The notes beneath the pieces are model-generated. The model did not search any database. It was not told the origin of the DNA and worked only from the letters and a program-made list of their open reading frames with translations. Made by a program: the position numbers and the translations under genes. From positions 1 through 64,000 of the forward strand of contig CBFDCR010000014.1 in NCBI GenBank assembly GCA_965603365.1: a stretch of DNA of 64,000 nt, read 5' to 3'. This stretch comes from JAHELQ01 sp965603365. GTDB lineage: Bacteria > Acidobacteriota > Aminicenantia > UBA2199. Shown in pieces: positions 23,529 to 32,859 of this stretch (position 1 is the stretch's first letter; every line of letters starts with the position of its first letter).

Positions 23529-24443
23529 TTAAACGGATAATGTCTTCTCAAGTTTTTTGGTGGCTGCCAGTCGTTTGTTTTTATCCATTCTTTTGATATT
23601 CAGAATTTTCCATTTCACCCCGGGGAGGTGAGAAAAATCCCCGAGCCCGAGTTTCTCCCATTCGGGATCTCCCCTTTTAACCGACAACAGGAACTCTTTT
23701 TCATCACCTGTTAAATCTTCTCTTAATCTCAATATCAGTTGCTCCCGTATCTCACACAAGCGATCTAAATCGATATTCTCTTTCACCATGCCAATAAATT
23801 CTCTGTTAAAAGTCAGACTGAAATCAATCTTATTGGGATTCAGTAATTCAGAAATCGGACGATTAGATTGAATGAGGTAAACCAGGAATACTTTCCGTAT
23901 CTCATCTGAAAATAAATCATTTCTAAACATCATGTGAATATCAAATAAATCTCTGGGATGCTGTCTATCAAGAGCCGCGCAGATCTTCCCACCGAATAAA
24001 TCGGCCGGCGAAAGAATTTGAGCTTCGGGATAGATATTAAAAATTTCGGCAATTCCTCTCTTAATCCTCATTGAAACAGGTTGCTTGACGCTTCCCCTCA
24101 ACAATTCATTGGGTTCAATTTTTATTGGCCCCTGCATACTGAAAATATTCAATTTACCTACATTTGCATTTCTACCCCTACTCATATTCACGGAGTATTC
24201 AGGAAATCTTTTATTGATGTCTTCTTTTAAATTGGCCATCACTTCGTTCATTATTTGAAAAGATGCTTCTCTCGGCTTAATGGGAAGATAGCAAAGATCA
24301 ATATCCACCGAAAGCCGTGGGGCTTCAAATACAAAAAAGTTTATAGCAGTTCCTCCTTTGATGGCAAAGTCTTTGTACCTATTAAATAGAGGAAGTATCT
24401 TTAATAGAACGCCTACTTGATTGAGATACTTCCTGTCAAACAT
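23529..24443 (-). CDS. AbiEii/AbiGii-family nucleotidyltransferase toxin
   Basis: A 304-aa nucleotidyltransferase toxin of the type IV AbiE system. The DNA polymerase beta-like core is visible: KGGTAINFF and RLSVDIDLCYL (DxD), then the AbiEii motif LSPADLFGGKICAALDRQHPRD. Family members block phage propagation and can modify tRNA acceptor ends. It overlaps the AbiEi gene by 8 nt. Confidence 0.9.
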   Translation of the reverse strand: MFDRKYLNQVGVLLKILPLFNRYKDFAIKGGTAINFFVFEAPRLSVDIDLCYLPIKPREASFQIMNEVMANLKEDINKRFPEYSVNMSRGRNANVGKLNIFSMQGPIKIEPNELLRGSVKQPVSMRIKRGIAEIFNIYPEAQILSPADLFGGKICAALDRQHPRDLFDIHMMFRNDLFSDEIRKVFLVYLIQSNRPISELLNPNKIDFSLTFNREFIGMVKENIDLDRLCEIREQLILRLREDLTGDEKEFLLSVKRGDPEWEKLGLGDFSHLPGVKWKILNIKRMDKNKRLAATKKLEKTLSV

Positions 24444-25191
24444 GAAAACCTCGGGGGATGACCAGGTTATAGTTTTTTAGATACTTGCCGCCTTTCTCAA
24501 CCGTAATGATTGAATGGCCTGAATTAAGTATCCCTGGATCGACTTCTTTTTTCCAGGGAGGATCAAAGAGATCGAAAAAGAAAAAGAAGATCCTTTTGGC
24601 CTTGAACGAAGCCTTAACGAGTATTTCGTTTATCAATTCAGGATTCAGGCTGTCCAGAATCTCAAAAAGCTGGGCCGTTTCATCAAAACTTTCACCCCGA
24701 CCGATAAGTTCAATCTGTTGGACAATTGCCAATTCTCTAGTGGCGATGAAAAAATCAAATTCCTTCGTATTGGGATTAAATAGAAGTTGTTTCCCCTTCC
24801 ATTTTGAAGATTTGATGAAATGGATATCTTTTCCCCATTGAAGGTGCCTTACCCAGGAAGGCAGTGTGGTCTTACTATCTGAAAACATGTAGACTCTCTC
24901 TCTTTCGCGATAATACTGCCTGATTCCGGCCATCTCAAGGGCTGTTTTGGCACCGGCATGCAAATCGAGTGACATATCAATCTGGAGCGCGTGCAGTGTA
25001 CCTTCAAGCGTTATTGGGGCGTCGGGAAATTTGAAAGCCCCGACACCAATTGACTCAATCCATCCGCTCTCTTTGTATTTCCTGGCCAGGGAAGAAGAGA
25101 TGCCCAGGCGATTTAATTTTTGCGTAGTAATCGGCACCTCTTTATTTAGAAGCATCAATCTCTTGAGATTTTTTGTTCTCGATGTACTCAT
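24436..25191 (-). CDS. AbiEi-type antitoxin/regulator
   Basis: A winged-helix N-terminus (TTQKLNRLGISSSLARKYKE, then a SIGVGAFKF strand) and an AbiEi antitoxin domain (LHALQIDMSLDLHAGAKTAL). It represses its own promoter and counters AbiEii in the type IV arrangement. The frame opens at 25206, inside the -10 box; the ATG at 25191 lies 6 nt downstream of the box and is the likely leaderless start. About 251 aa. Confidence 0.87.
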   Translation of the reverse strand: MSTSRTKNLKRLMLLNKEVPITTQKLNRLGISSSLARKYKESGWIESIGVGAFKFPDAPITLEGTLHALQIDMSLDLHAGAKTALEMAGIRQYYRERERVYMFSDSKTTLPSWVRHLQWGKDIHFIKSSKWKGKQLLFNPNTKEFDFFIATRELAIVQQIELIGRGESFDETAQLFEILDSLNPELINEILVKASFKAKRIFFFFFDLFDPPWKKEVDPGILNSGHSIITVEKGGKYLKNYNLVIPRGFHV

Positions 25192-25197
25192 GGTACA

Positions 25198-25226
25198 ATC
25201 ATACAATATTTTTTAAAGTGTTTCAA
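25198..25226 (-). promoter_or_regulatory. promoter of AbiE pair (leaderless type)
   Basis: TTGAAA (25221-25226), 17-nt spacer, TATGAT (25198-25203) on the minus strand, 6 nt before the ATG. Confidence 0.65.
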
Positions 25227-25314
25227 GCAAATATTAAGGAGAAAGGGGGCGATTATTGAAATAGAAGCGCAGGGGGCGTTGGGGGAAACGCCCCTTGCGT
25301 TTATGTTGTGTGGT

Positions 25315-28300
25315 TTAGGGGTTGGCTTTTTTGGGGATCTTGATTTTGGAGAAGTAGGAGTAGAGGATGGGCACGATGAAGAGGGTGAGGAAGGTGGAGG
25401 CAAACAGGCCGCCGATCAGGGCGATGGCCATGGGGGAGCGCATCTCCGAACCCTCGGTGGCCGATAGGGCCATGGGCAGCATACCGCAGATGGTGGACAG
25501 GGCAGTGATGAGAATGGGCCGCAGCCGGACCACGGCGCCATCTACCAGGGCCTCGTATTTATCCTTACCCCGGCCGATCAACTGGTTGATATAATCCACC
25601 ATGACGATGCCGTTGTTGACCACGATACCCCCCAGCATGATAAAGCCCATGATGGCCGGCAGGCTGACATTTTTACCGGTGGCAGCCAGGAGTATCGCCG
25701 TGCCGATAAAGGCAAGGGGGAAGGTAAACATGATGATGAAGGGGTATTTTAAACTCTCAAACTGGGAAGCCATGACCGCATAGACCAGGACTATGGCCAG
25801 CAGCAGGGCAAACAACATGGTGGTAAACGACTCCATCATCTCTTTGTACTGGCCGCCCATCTCGTAAAAATAACCCTCCGGCAGGTTGTCGGTAATTTCT
25901 TTCGATTTCGCCATGATTTCCTCGACAATACTGCCCAGATCCCGATCCACGTAGTTGGCGGTCACGCTGACCTTGCGTACCTGGTTTTCCCGGTCGATCT
26001 TCACCGCGCCGAAGGACTCTTTAAAATCCACCACCTGGGACAGGTAGACTTTGGCACCGGTGGGGGTCATCAGGGGGAGTTTCTTGAGCGCTTCCAGGGT
26101 ATCCCGGTCCTTTTCCATGAGCCGTACCCGGATGTTACGCTCTTCACCTTCCAGCATCATGCGGGAAACCACGGTACCGATGGTAAAGGTCTGGACCTGC
26201 CGGGAAATGTCATAGGGCGTCAGTCCCAATTTGGATGCCTCTTCCTTCTTGATCTTCAACTGGATCTCCGGTTTTCTCTTTTCTAAGGTAATCTCCACAT
26301 CCCGGATGCCTTCGATAGCGGAAATTTTCTCCTTCACCTCTTCGGCGATGGTTTCCAGCCTATCCAGCTCCCGGCCAAAGAAACTGAATTCAATGGGGCT
26401 GGAAATCGAGCTTCCCATAGAGGCAGAGGCAATATCGATAAACTGCACTTTGCCCTTTTGCAAATCCGGGAAATACTGGCGCCAATGTTCGATGATTTGT
26501 TTATCGGAGATATCCCGCTGGCTGCTGGTGGTCAGATAAGACCAGAGGGTGGCCTCATAGGAGCCACCGGGGTTAAAGCCGGAGGCCGAATCCTGGGCAT
26601 TCTCCTGGCTTAAGCCAACAGACACCATGGTGGAAATCACATTGGAGTCCTTTAACGCTTGCTCTTCCATATATTTGATAATGCGGTTGGTCTCCTCTAA
26701 ATTGGTGCCCACCGGCATAGAAAGCTTCAGAAAAATCATGGAGCGATCCACATCGGGCATGAACTCGGTGCCCATCATGGCGGACAGGACAATGGCAACG
26801 ACGAAGATCACCAATACCGCCAACAAAACCAGTTTCCTTCTCCTGAGCGCCCCTTGCAGGTACTTTTCATACAGGTTCCTGAATTTTACGAATTTATCTT
26901 TTCCCAACCTTAGCCTGGAGGCATTGCTGTCGGTTTTGGTTTTAAACAGACGGGCGGCCAGCATGGGGATAATGGTGAGAGCCACAAACAGGGAGGAGAG
27001 CAGGGAGAAGGAGACGGCCAAAGCCATTCCCCTGGACATGTCGCCGGCAATGCCTCCGGCAAACATCATGGGAAAAAACACGGCAATGGTCGTCAGGGTA
27101 GAGGCGATGATGGCGGTACCCACCTCGGAGGTGCCCAGCATGGCGGCCTCAGTCGAGGACTTACCCTCTTCCAGGTGCCGGAAGATATTCTCGATCACCA
27201 CCACCGCATTGTCCACCAACATACCGACCCCTAAGGCCAGCCCCCCTAAGGTTACCAGGTTGAGGGTGTAATCGGCCAGGTAGAGGGCGATAAAGGTGGT
27301 GACCACCGATAAGGGAATGGCAATACCGATGGCTAAGGTGGGCCGGAGATTTCTCAAAAACAGCAAGATGAGCAGCATGGCCAGGATACCGCCTACCAGG
27401 ATATTGTTGGCGCTCTTGTTGGCCATGATCTCGATGATGCGGGAGAAATCCATGGCTACGGTGAAATTCAGATCCGGATCCAGGGTGGGCCGGATCATCT
27501 CTAAGGCCTTCTTTACCTCCCGGGCCACCAGTACGGTGTTGGCACCGGAACTCTTGGTAATGACCAGACCGACGCCTTTGGTGCCCTCGATCCGCACCAG
27601 GTTTCGAATCTCTTTGGAGGCCTCCTTCACATCGGCGATATCTCTTAAAAATATGGGTTCACCCCGGCGTCCCACACCCACGACTACCTCTTTGATCTCC
27701 CCAACCTTCTTGAACTCGCCGATGGTCCTGATCAGGTACTCCTTGTGCCGTTCATCCAGGTAACCGGAGGGCAGGTTGATGTTGGAGGTCTGAATGGCCC
27801 CCTCCACCTGGGAGATGGATATACCGCGAGATTCCAGCTTGCCTTTATCTACATTGACCAGTATCTCCGCCTCTTCGGAGGTGAAGACGATGGCCGAGGC
27901 CACACCTTCGAGTCTTTCCAACCGGGTGGCCACCTCGTTGTCGATGTAATCCTTCAGGCTCTTCAAGTCCCGCTTACCGCCGGTGATGCCGTACATCATG
28001 ATGGGCATGTCGGCAAAGTTGAATTTCACCACCAACGACTGATCGGCCCCTTCGGGCAGGAATTGCTCAAACACCCCGATCTTGTCCCGTACATCCTGGG
28101 CGGCAAAGTCGAGGTTGGTGCCGGATTCGAACTCCACCATGATGATCGATATACCCTCCTGGGAGATGGACTTCAGTTCCTTCACGTTGGAAACGGTGGA
28201 GATCCACTGCTCCAGCGGGCGGGTGAGGGTCTCCTCGATATCCTCCGAAGAGACACCGGAATAGGCGGTAATGACCGAAATATAAGGCAAATCGACATCG

Positions 28301-28413
28301 GGCATCATATCCAATCCCAATTTGCCGAAGGAGATAAAGCCGAAGATCACGATTACCGCCACCACCATGCCTACCGTGACCCGTCTCTTTAGCGAAAATT
28401 CAACGATCTTCAT
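25315..28413 (-). CDS. RND efflux transporter permease
   Basis: A 1032-aa inner-membrane proton-driven pump of the HAE1/AcrB group. Twelve membrane helices in two sets surround large periplasmic loops. The TM4 motif is GVGMLVDNAVVVIENIF, with VDN rather than AcrB's DD, as in SwrC-like pumps. It ends the operon TetR-TolC-adaptor-RND and overlaps the adaptor gene by 14 nt. Substrate cannot be told; a drug, lipid or bile-like efflux role is usual. Confidence 0.93.
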   Translation of the reverse strand: MKIVEFSLKRRVTVGMVVAVIVIFGFISFGKLGLDMMPDVDLPYISVITAYSGVSSEDIEETLTRPLEQWISTVSNVKELKSISQEGISIIMVEFESGTNLDFAAQDVRDKIGVFEQFLPEGADQSLVVKFNFADMPIMMYGITGGKRDLKSLKDYIDNEVATRLERLEGVASAIVFTSEEAEILVNVDKGKLESRGISISQVEGAIQTSNINLPSGYLDERHKEYLIRTIGEFKKVGEIKEVVVGVGRRGEPIFLRDIADVKEASKEIRNLVRIEGTKGVGLVITKSSGANTVLVAREVKKALEMIRPTLDPDLNFTVAMDFSRIIEIMANKSANNILVGGILAMLLILLFLRNLRPTLAIGIAIPLSVVTTFIALYLADYTLNLVTLGGLALGVGMLVDNAVVVIENIFRHLEEGKSSTEAAMLGTSEVGTAIIASTLTTIAVFFPMMFAGGIAGDMSRGMALAVSFSLLSSLFVALTIIPMLAARLFKTKTDSNASRLRLGKDKFVKFRNLYEKYLQGALRRRKLVLLAVLVIFVVAIVLSAMMGTEFMPDVDRSMIFLKLSMPVGTNLEETNRIIKYMEEQALKDSNVISTMVSVGLSQENAQDSASGFNPGGSYEATLWSYLTTSSQRDISDKQIIEHWRQYFPDLQKGKVQFIDIASASMGSSISSPIEFSFFGRELDRLETIAEEVKEKISAIEGIRDVEITLEKRKPEIQLKIKKEEASKLGLTPYDISRQVQTFTIGTVVSRMMLEGEERNIRVRLMEKDRDTLEALKKLPLMTPTGAKVYLSQVVDFKESFGAVKIDRENQVRKVSVTANYVDRDLGSIVEEIMAKSKEITDNLPEGYFYEMGGQYKEMMESFTTMLFALLLAIVLVYAVMASQFESLKYPFIIMFTFPLAFIGTAILLAATGKNVSLPAIMGFIMLGGIVVNNGIVMVDYINQLIGRGKDKYEALVDGAVVRLRPILITALSTICGMLPMALSATEGSEMRSPMAIALIGGLFASTFLTLFIVPILYSYFSKIKIPKKANP

Positions 28414-29494
28414 TGGCGTTCTCCTCCACGGCGATCAATGATCCCTCTCTCAAGTCGTAATTACCTTCCATTACTACGGGTGTGCCTTCGGACAGACCGG
28501 ATACGACTTCAAACTCACTCTCATTGCGGTCACCGACTTCCACGGTCACCCACTTAGCCTTGCCGTTGTCGTAGACTACCACCTGGTTTTCACCGGTTAA
28601 GGCCGAAAGGGGCAGTATGAGCGTATCCTCCTTACGGGCAAACTCAATCGATACTTCGGCAAAGATGCCGGCCTTGATTTTAATCCCCGGATTTTTCACC
28701 TTGACTTCGACCTGGAAGGTTTTAGAAATCAAATCCGCGGCCAGGTTTTTCGTATACACTTCGCCGCTAAACTCCTCGTCGGACAACGAGGAGATCCGAA
28801 CCAAACAGGGCTGGCCCACCTGGACTTTTTCGATATCCTCGGCCGGGATATTCAGGATGATCTTCACCTGAGTCAAATCCATTAAGGTCAGCACCCCGCT
28901 GCTCATCCCCATCATGGGATTGATGGTGTCCCCCTCTTCGTGGTTCTTAGACGTAATGATACCGTCAAAAGGGGCCCGCATGTAGGAGTTTCCCAGGGTG
29001 TGTTTGATCACGTTCAGGTTGGCTTCGGCGCTCTTATTCTGGGTCTCCACCACCTCGAGGGCCAACTGGGTTTTCTCATACTGCATCCGGGAAACCGCCT
29101 TCTTTTCATACAGGCTGGCGATGCGGTTAAAATTCAGTTCCGCATCCTTGTACGAAGCCAGGGCCACGGCCAGCGCGGCCTCTGCCTGCTTCTTTTGCAG
29201 GTTCATATTGGTGGTATCCAGTTCCGCCAACAGCTCGTCCTTCTTGACCCGGTCCCCCTGTTTTTTATAAATCTTCCAGATCCGGCCCGATATATCGGGA
29301 CCGATATTGGCCCTCTGCCAGGGGTGAACCGTGCCTTTATAGGTCAATGTCCGGGTAAATATATCCCTCTTCACTTTGGCGACCTTGACATGGATCGGTT
29401 TCTTTTCCAGGTTGTACTGCTGGTCGTTCCCCTTGCGACATCCGACCCAACCGACAATCATCACTGAAAACACAATTAAAACGAATCTTTTCAT
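28400..29494 (-). CDS. RND efflux periplasmic adaptor (membrane fusion protein)
   Basis: A 364-aa protein. The lipobox-like N-terminus (MIVGWVGC) suggests a lipoprotein. It has a barrel-sandwich hybrid (RANIGPDISGRIWKIYKKQGD), an alpha-hairpin coiled coil, and beta-barrel and membrane-proximal domains. It bridges the RND pump and TolC. It overlaps both neighbours by 4-14 nt, showing tight translational coupling. Confidence 0.92.
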   Translation of the reverse strand: MKRFVLIVFSVMIVGWVGCRKGNDQQYNLEKKPIHVKVAKVKRDIFTRTLTYKGTVHPWQRANIGPDISGRIWKIYKKQGDRVKKDELLAELDTTNMNLQKKQAEAALAVALASYKDAELNFNRIASLYEKKAVSRMQYEKTQLALEVVETQNKSAEANLNVIKHTLGNSYMRAPFDGIITSKNHEEGDTINPMMGMSSGVLTLMDLTQVKIILNIPAEDIEKVQVGQPCLVRISSLSDEEFSGEVYTKNLAADLISKTFQVEVKVKNPGIKIKAGIFAEVSIEFARKEDTLILPLSALTGENQVVVYDNGKAKWVTVEVGDRNESEFEVVSGLSEGTPVVMEGNYDLREGSLIAVEENANEDR

Positions 29495-30816
29495 CTTTGT
29501 CCTCCGTTTATTTGAACACCTGAGATCTTCTCTAATCCCGCCAGGGCGATGGAATAATTGTAGACCGCCTGCAGGTAGGCGACCTTTGCCTGGGTGAGTT
29601 CGTTATACGAGGCATTCAATTCCAGGATGGAGATCATGCCCTCTTGATAATTGAGTTCGGCAATCCGCACCCCCTCCTGGGCGGTCTCGGTATTCTTTTC
29701 CCCGGTCAGGATATTCTCATACTCCTGGCCTATAGTCAATACCAGGTTCTGCACCTGCAGCCGGGTGGCATCGTCCAACTCCTTAGCCCTCAATTTCATC
29801 ATCTTCTTCATCACCCGCAGCTCCCCCACCTGGCCACTGCGCTTCAGACCCGTAAAAATCGGGAAACTGATACCCAGGTTGATGGTGTAAAAATCCTCCC
29901 AGTTATCCTTACGCAGCTTTAACAGATCTGAACGGTAGCTGTAACTGGCAATGATGGAGAAATCGGGCACGAATTGGGCATAGGCGATCTTGAGTAAATT
30001 ATTCACCTTCTTCGCTTCCATCTCCATCTGTTTGATTTCAGAACGATTTTGCAAGGCCCTCTGGATGAATTCAGACACCTCCAGTTCATGCCGGTCATAA
30101 CTCAGTTTCCCCTGGATGTTTAGCTCGGTACTCTCGGGCAGCGCCAGCATGATCTTCAAATTGAACAGCGACAGTTCCAGCATCTTGCGGGCATTGAGAA
30201 TATTGGGCTTAATCGCGGATGCAGTCAACTCCGCCCGCAGCAGGTCGTATTGGGACACCATGCCCAGTTCAAACCGCTCTTTGACATTCTTATAATTATT
30301 CTCTGCCAGGTCCAGGACCTCCTGGTGGGCCTTGAGCAGCTCCTCCAGCACCAGGATATTGTTGAACACCTTCTTGACATTCAGGGTCACCTCATCCCGG
30401 GTATTCCGCTCCTTCTCCCGGGAAATCTTGAGATCCAGCCGGGCATTCCGGAAGGCGTGCCATATCTTGCCGCCGGTAAATACCGGCTGCACGATCTGCA
30501 AGGTGAATTCGTAATCTTTGGTAAAATCGAGGGTGATGCGCTGCGGCTCGCCGCCGGGAACCATGGGGGGCATCTCCAGGACCATCAACTTTTCATCCAG
30601 ATTTTTACTCCCCCCCAGGGTCACCTGGGGCAAGAAGCCCATGTTCTGCATTACGCGGTATTTAGATTGCTTTACCCCCTGCTGGCTGATCAGGTAGTTG
30701 TTGTTGTTTTGCAGTGCCAGCGAGATGGCCTGGTCCAATGTGAGATCCATCTTCTCTTGAGGGTAGGCAAATTGACATAACCCAGTGATCAAAACGATGA
30801 TCCAAAACTTTTTCAT
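29491..30816 (-). CDS. TolC-family outer membrane efflux protein
   Basis: A signal peptide (KKFWIIVLITGLCQFAYPQ) is followed by two structural repeats of the OEP domain (LTLDQAISLALQNN ... ELLRAELTASA). It forms a trimeric outer-membrane exit duct. The frame starts at 30828, but the ATG at 30816 gives the better signal peptide. It follows the TetR gene by about 40 bp and is presumably under its control. Confidence 0.9.
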   Translation of the reverse strand: MKKFWIIVLITGLCQFAYPQEKMDLTLDQAISLALQNNNNYLISQQGVKQSKYRVMQNMGFLPQVTLGGSKNLDEKLMVLEMPPMVPGGEPQRITLDFTKDYEFTLQIVQPVFTGGKIWHAFRNARLDLKISREKERNTRDEVTLNVKKVFNNILVLEELLKAHQEVLDLAENNYKNVKERFELGMVSQYDLLRAELTASAIKPNILNARKMLELSLFNLKIMLALPESTELNIQGKLSYDRHELEVSEFIQRALQNRSEIKQMEMEAKKVNNLLKIAYAQFVPDFSIIASYSYRSDLLKLRKDNWEDFYTINLGISFPIFTGLKRSGQVGELRVMKKMMKLRAKELDDATRLQVQNLVLTIGQEYENILTGEKNTETAQEGVRIAELNYQEGMISILELNASYNELTQAKVAYLQAVYNYSIALAGLEKISGVQINGGQR

Positions 30817-30858
30817 GTGTGCCTCCAAGAGTATATCTTTTCCAAAAACATATTCAAT

Positions 30859-31479
30859 TTATCCTCCTGTTGAATCCTTAAAAATGCCATCCGTTAAGAT
30901 TCCCATGATGCTGTCGGTAAAAAATTCTAGATCGAAGCCGGCCGACTGCTCCTCGCTCATGATATGGCCCAGGGCGTACTCGCCGATGATGCCGGTCACA
31001 AAATAGGCCATCATTTCAACCGGGATATCGCTGCGTATGCACCCCTCTTGCCGACCGGTTTCGATAAAATCCTTCATGACCTTCACCCGCTCTTTTTTTC
31101 TCTCCATGAGACGCTTAAATACCCCGGAATCCTCCTTTTCGAAGGCTTCAAAAAACATGCGGGATTCGTAGAAGACAATCTTCAAGATGCCCCTGTTGGC
31201 GCTGATATGATCGAGCAGCGTGGCGATCAGGCTCTTTAATCTCTGGGGGAACGGTTTTTTTTCCGTTAGAATCGGTTTGATGAGTTCATTGATTTCGCTG
31301 TTGGAGGCATCCACGACAGCCCGGAAGATGTCGTCCTTGCCGGAAAAATAGTTGTAGAGGGTGGGCTTGGATACAGCGGCGGCCGCGGCAATCTCCTCGA
31401 TGGTGGTGGCGCTGTAGCCCTTCTGGCCGAAGATGGTCCTGGCTTTTTCAATAATAAAATTCCGTACAGCCTCTTTCAA
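30859..31479 (-). CDS. TetR-family transcriptional regulator
   Basis: A 206-aa repressor with an N-terminal HTH (ATTIEEIAAAAAVSKPTLYNYF) and a C-terminal ligand domain. It starts with TTG at 31479, preceded by TAAGGA. It is the first gene of the efflux operon, so it should control its own and the pump genes. A 15-bp dyad (31495-31509) just downstream of a consensus promoter is the likely operator. Confidence 0.9.
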   Translation of the reverse strand: MKEAVRNFIIEKARTIFGQKGYSATTIEEIAAAAAVSKPTLYNYFSGKDDIFRAVVDASNSEINELIKPILTEKKPFPQRLKSLIATLLDHISANRGILKIVFYESRMFFEAFEKEDSGVFKRLMERKKERVKVMKDFIETGRQEGCIRSDIPVEMMAYFVTGIIGEYALGHIMSEEQSAGFDLEFFTDSIMGILTDGIFKDSTGG

Positions 31480-31494
31480 TTTTCCTTACCTCCG

Positions 31495-31509
31495 GTTAAA
31501 TTGTTTAAC
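31495..31509. promoter_or_regulatory. likely TetR operator
   Basis: A perfect dyad GTTAAA-TTG-TTTAAC located a few nt downstream of the predicted transcription start of the efflux operon, where binding would block the polymerase. Confidence 0.6.
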
Positions 31510-31518
31510 TGGCGGTTA

Positions 31519-31547
31519 ATTATACTTAATACGGGTAAACCTGTCAA
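31519..31547 (-). promoter_or_regulatory. sigma70 promoter of efflux operon
   Basis: TTGACA (31542-31547), 17-nt spacer, TATAAT (31519-31524): a consensus promoter on the minus strand. Confidence 0.8.
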
Positions 31548-31596
31548 TAGTTTCAAAAAAAATTTGTTAACATAAAAAATTTTTTGAAACTAAAGC

Positions 31597-31625
31597 TTGA
31601 CTTATCGCTTCCGTTTTTTTATATT
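31597..31625 (+). promoter_or_regulatory. sigma70 promoter of secreted-protein gene
   Basis: TTGACT (31597-31602), 17-nt spacer, TATATT (31620-31625). It is divergent from the efflux promoter. Confidence 0.65.
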
Positions 31626-31650
31626 GAGTCTTAAAAAGGAGGTTATTATC

Positions 31651-32745
31651 ATGAAAAAGATTCTCTCAACTCTTATTTTAACGGTCCTGGTTTTCTGCAC
31701 GGTCGGCTACGCCGGTTCGCCCGATCCCGATTGGCCGGACGCCCTGCATGGGGAAGGGGAATTCATGATCTTTTTGCACAACGATTTAAGGTCCAGTTTA
31801 TACAAAGTGGTGGTCACCATTAAAAAATTGAGCGGCACTACCCTCTATACCGGTTCCACCTATAAAGAGGTAAACGATATCTACCTATTGGACTATCCCT
31901 TCTCCTGCACCGATTATTTAACGGAAGAGACCATTACCTTTACCCGGGATTCATACTACATCCAGAACCATTCCCAGTTGAATCGATACGACTATGAAGC
32001 CGGCCATATCGGCCACTCCTACGATACGATTCTCCAATACGGCAGTTCCAGTAGACCGATTATGCTGGGTTATGGAACCTACGAAATCAGCATGAAGTAT
32101 TATGATTCCCCTTACAGTTACTCCAATCAGCGCTGGTATGTGGATTTGAAAGATCCCTACTACCCCTACGACACCCACGGCTTTCCCACCTATTACGACA
32201 TTTGCCTGTGTGTCAATGAAGGCAACGGCAACGACTACAGTGCCAGCGCTTATCTGACCAACAAGAGTTGGAATGCCTGGAAACTGATATATGGCGACAC
32301 CACCGGCAGATTAACCGATGCTTTTTACGGCCTTAGAAGCCATCGATTGGAGGCACTGGGATTGGGGGCCAGTTCCTTCCACCACGTACCGCTGTCGGTT
32401 TACGTGTCCGGGCCTTCGACCTTGATTGCCCGCTACTTATCCAGCCCCAGAAGCTTCGGTGAAAACCGTCCTAACGGTGGAGATATCGATTTGCCGGCAG
32501 CCCATGCTCCCACCGCCACCGGAACGTACACCGCCAATCCCAGTTGCGGCACCCAGCAGTACACCTACCAATGGCACCTGAAAAAGCCGGGGTGGACCAA
32601 CTGGATCTACCAGGGCAGCAGCAAGAGTGTTACCATCACCCAGACATCGGATTTTTATATCCGCTGCACCTGTACCTCAGGCACCGAAACGGACACGGAT
32701 ACCAAATTCGTGGATGTGATTATCGACGACGATCCCCTACCTTAA
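31651..32745 (+). CDS. secreted protein of unknown function (364 aa)
   Basis: A signal peptide (KKILSTLILTVLVFCTVGYA) is followed by a Tyr/Ser-rich, beta-rich body. The C-terminal 80 residues read like an Ig-type domain with two or more Cys (NPSCGTQQYTYQWHL, YIRCTCTSGTETDTD). No enzyme motif was recognised. The start at 31651 has AAGGAGG; the upstream in-frame TTG-like start lies in the promoter. A stem formed by 32753-32766 and 32807-32820 follows the stop. Confidence 0.72.
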   Translation: MKKILSTLILTVLVFCTVGYAGSPDPDWPDALHGEGEFMIFLHNDLRSSLYKVVVTIKKLSGTTLYTGSTYKEVNDIYLLDYPFSCTDYLTEETITFTRDSYYIQNHSQLNRYDYEAGHIGHSYDTILQYGSSSRPIMLGYGTYEISMKYYDSPYSYSNQRWYVDLKDPYYPYDTHGFPTYYDICLCVNEGNGNDYSASAYLTNKSWNAWKLIYGDTTGRLTDAFYGLRSHRLEALGLGASSFHHVPLSVYVSGPSTLIARYLSSPRSFGENRPNGGDIDLPAAHAPTATGTYTANPSCGTQQYTYQWHLKKPGWTNWIYQGSSKSVTITQTSDFYIRCTCTSGTETDTDTKFVDVIIDDDPLP

Positions 32746-32752
32746 AAAAGAT

Positions 32753-32820
32753 CCGGCAAACATGCCGTGGGCCCGGATGGTCCGCTCGTCAGCGTTTAGA
32801 GGGACGGGCATGTTTGCCGG
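32753..32820. repeat. 14-bp inverted repeat around a 40-nt loop
   Basis: CCGGCAAACATGCC (32753-32766) is perfectly complementary to 32807-32820. It lies between the convergent secreted-protein and M56 genes. There is no T-run after either arm, so termination is uncertain. Confidence 0.6.
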
Positions 32821-32859
32821 AATCTGTTAATCGTTACCTATGTATGGGTCATATGGGTT

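Noticed and set aside
25273..25294. Terminator after the RND operon
   Set aside because: GGGGCGTT/AACGCCCC forms a good stem, but neither strand has a T-run after it.
32753..32820. Intrinsic terminator between secreted gene and M56 gene
   Set aside because: The 14-bp stem is perfect but the loop is 40 nt and no T-run follows; listed as an inverted repeat only.
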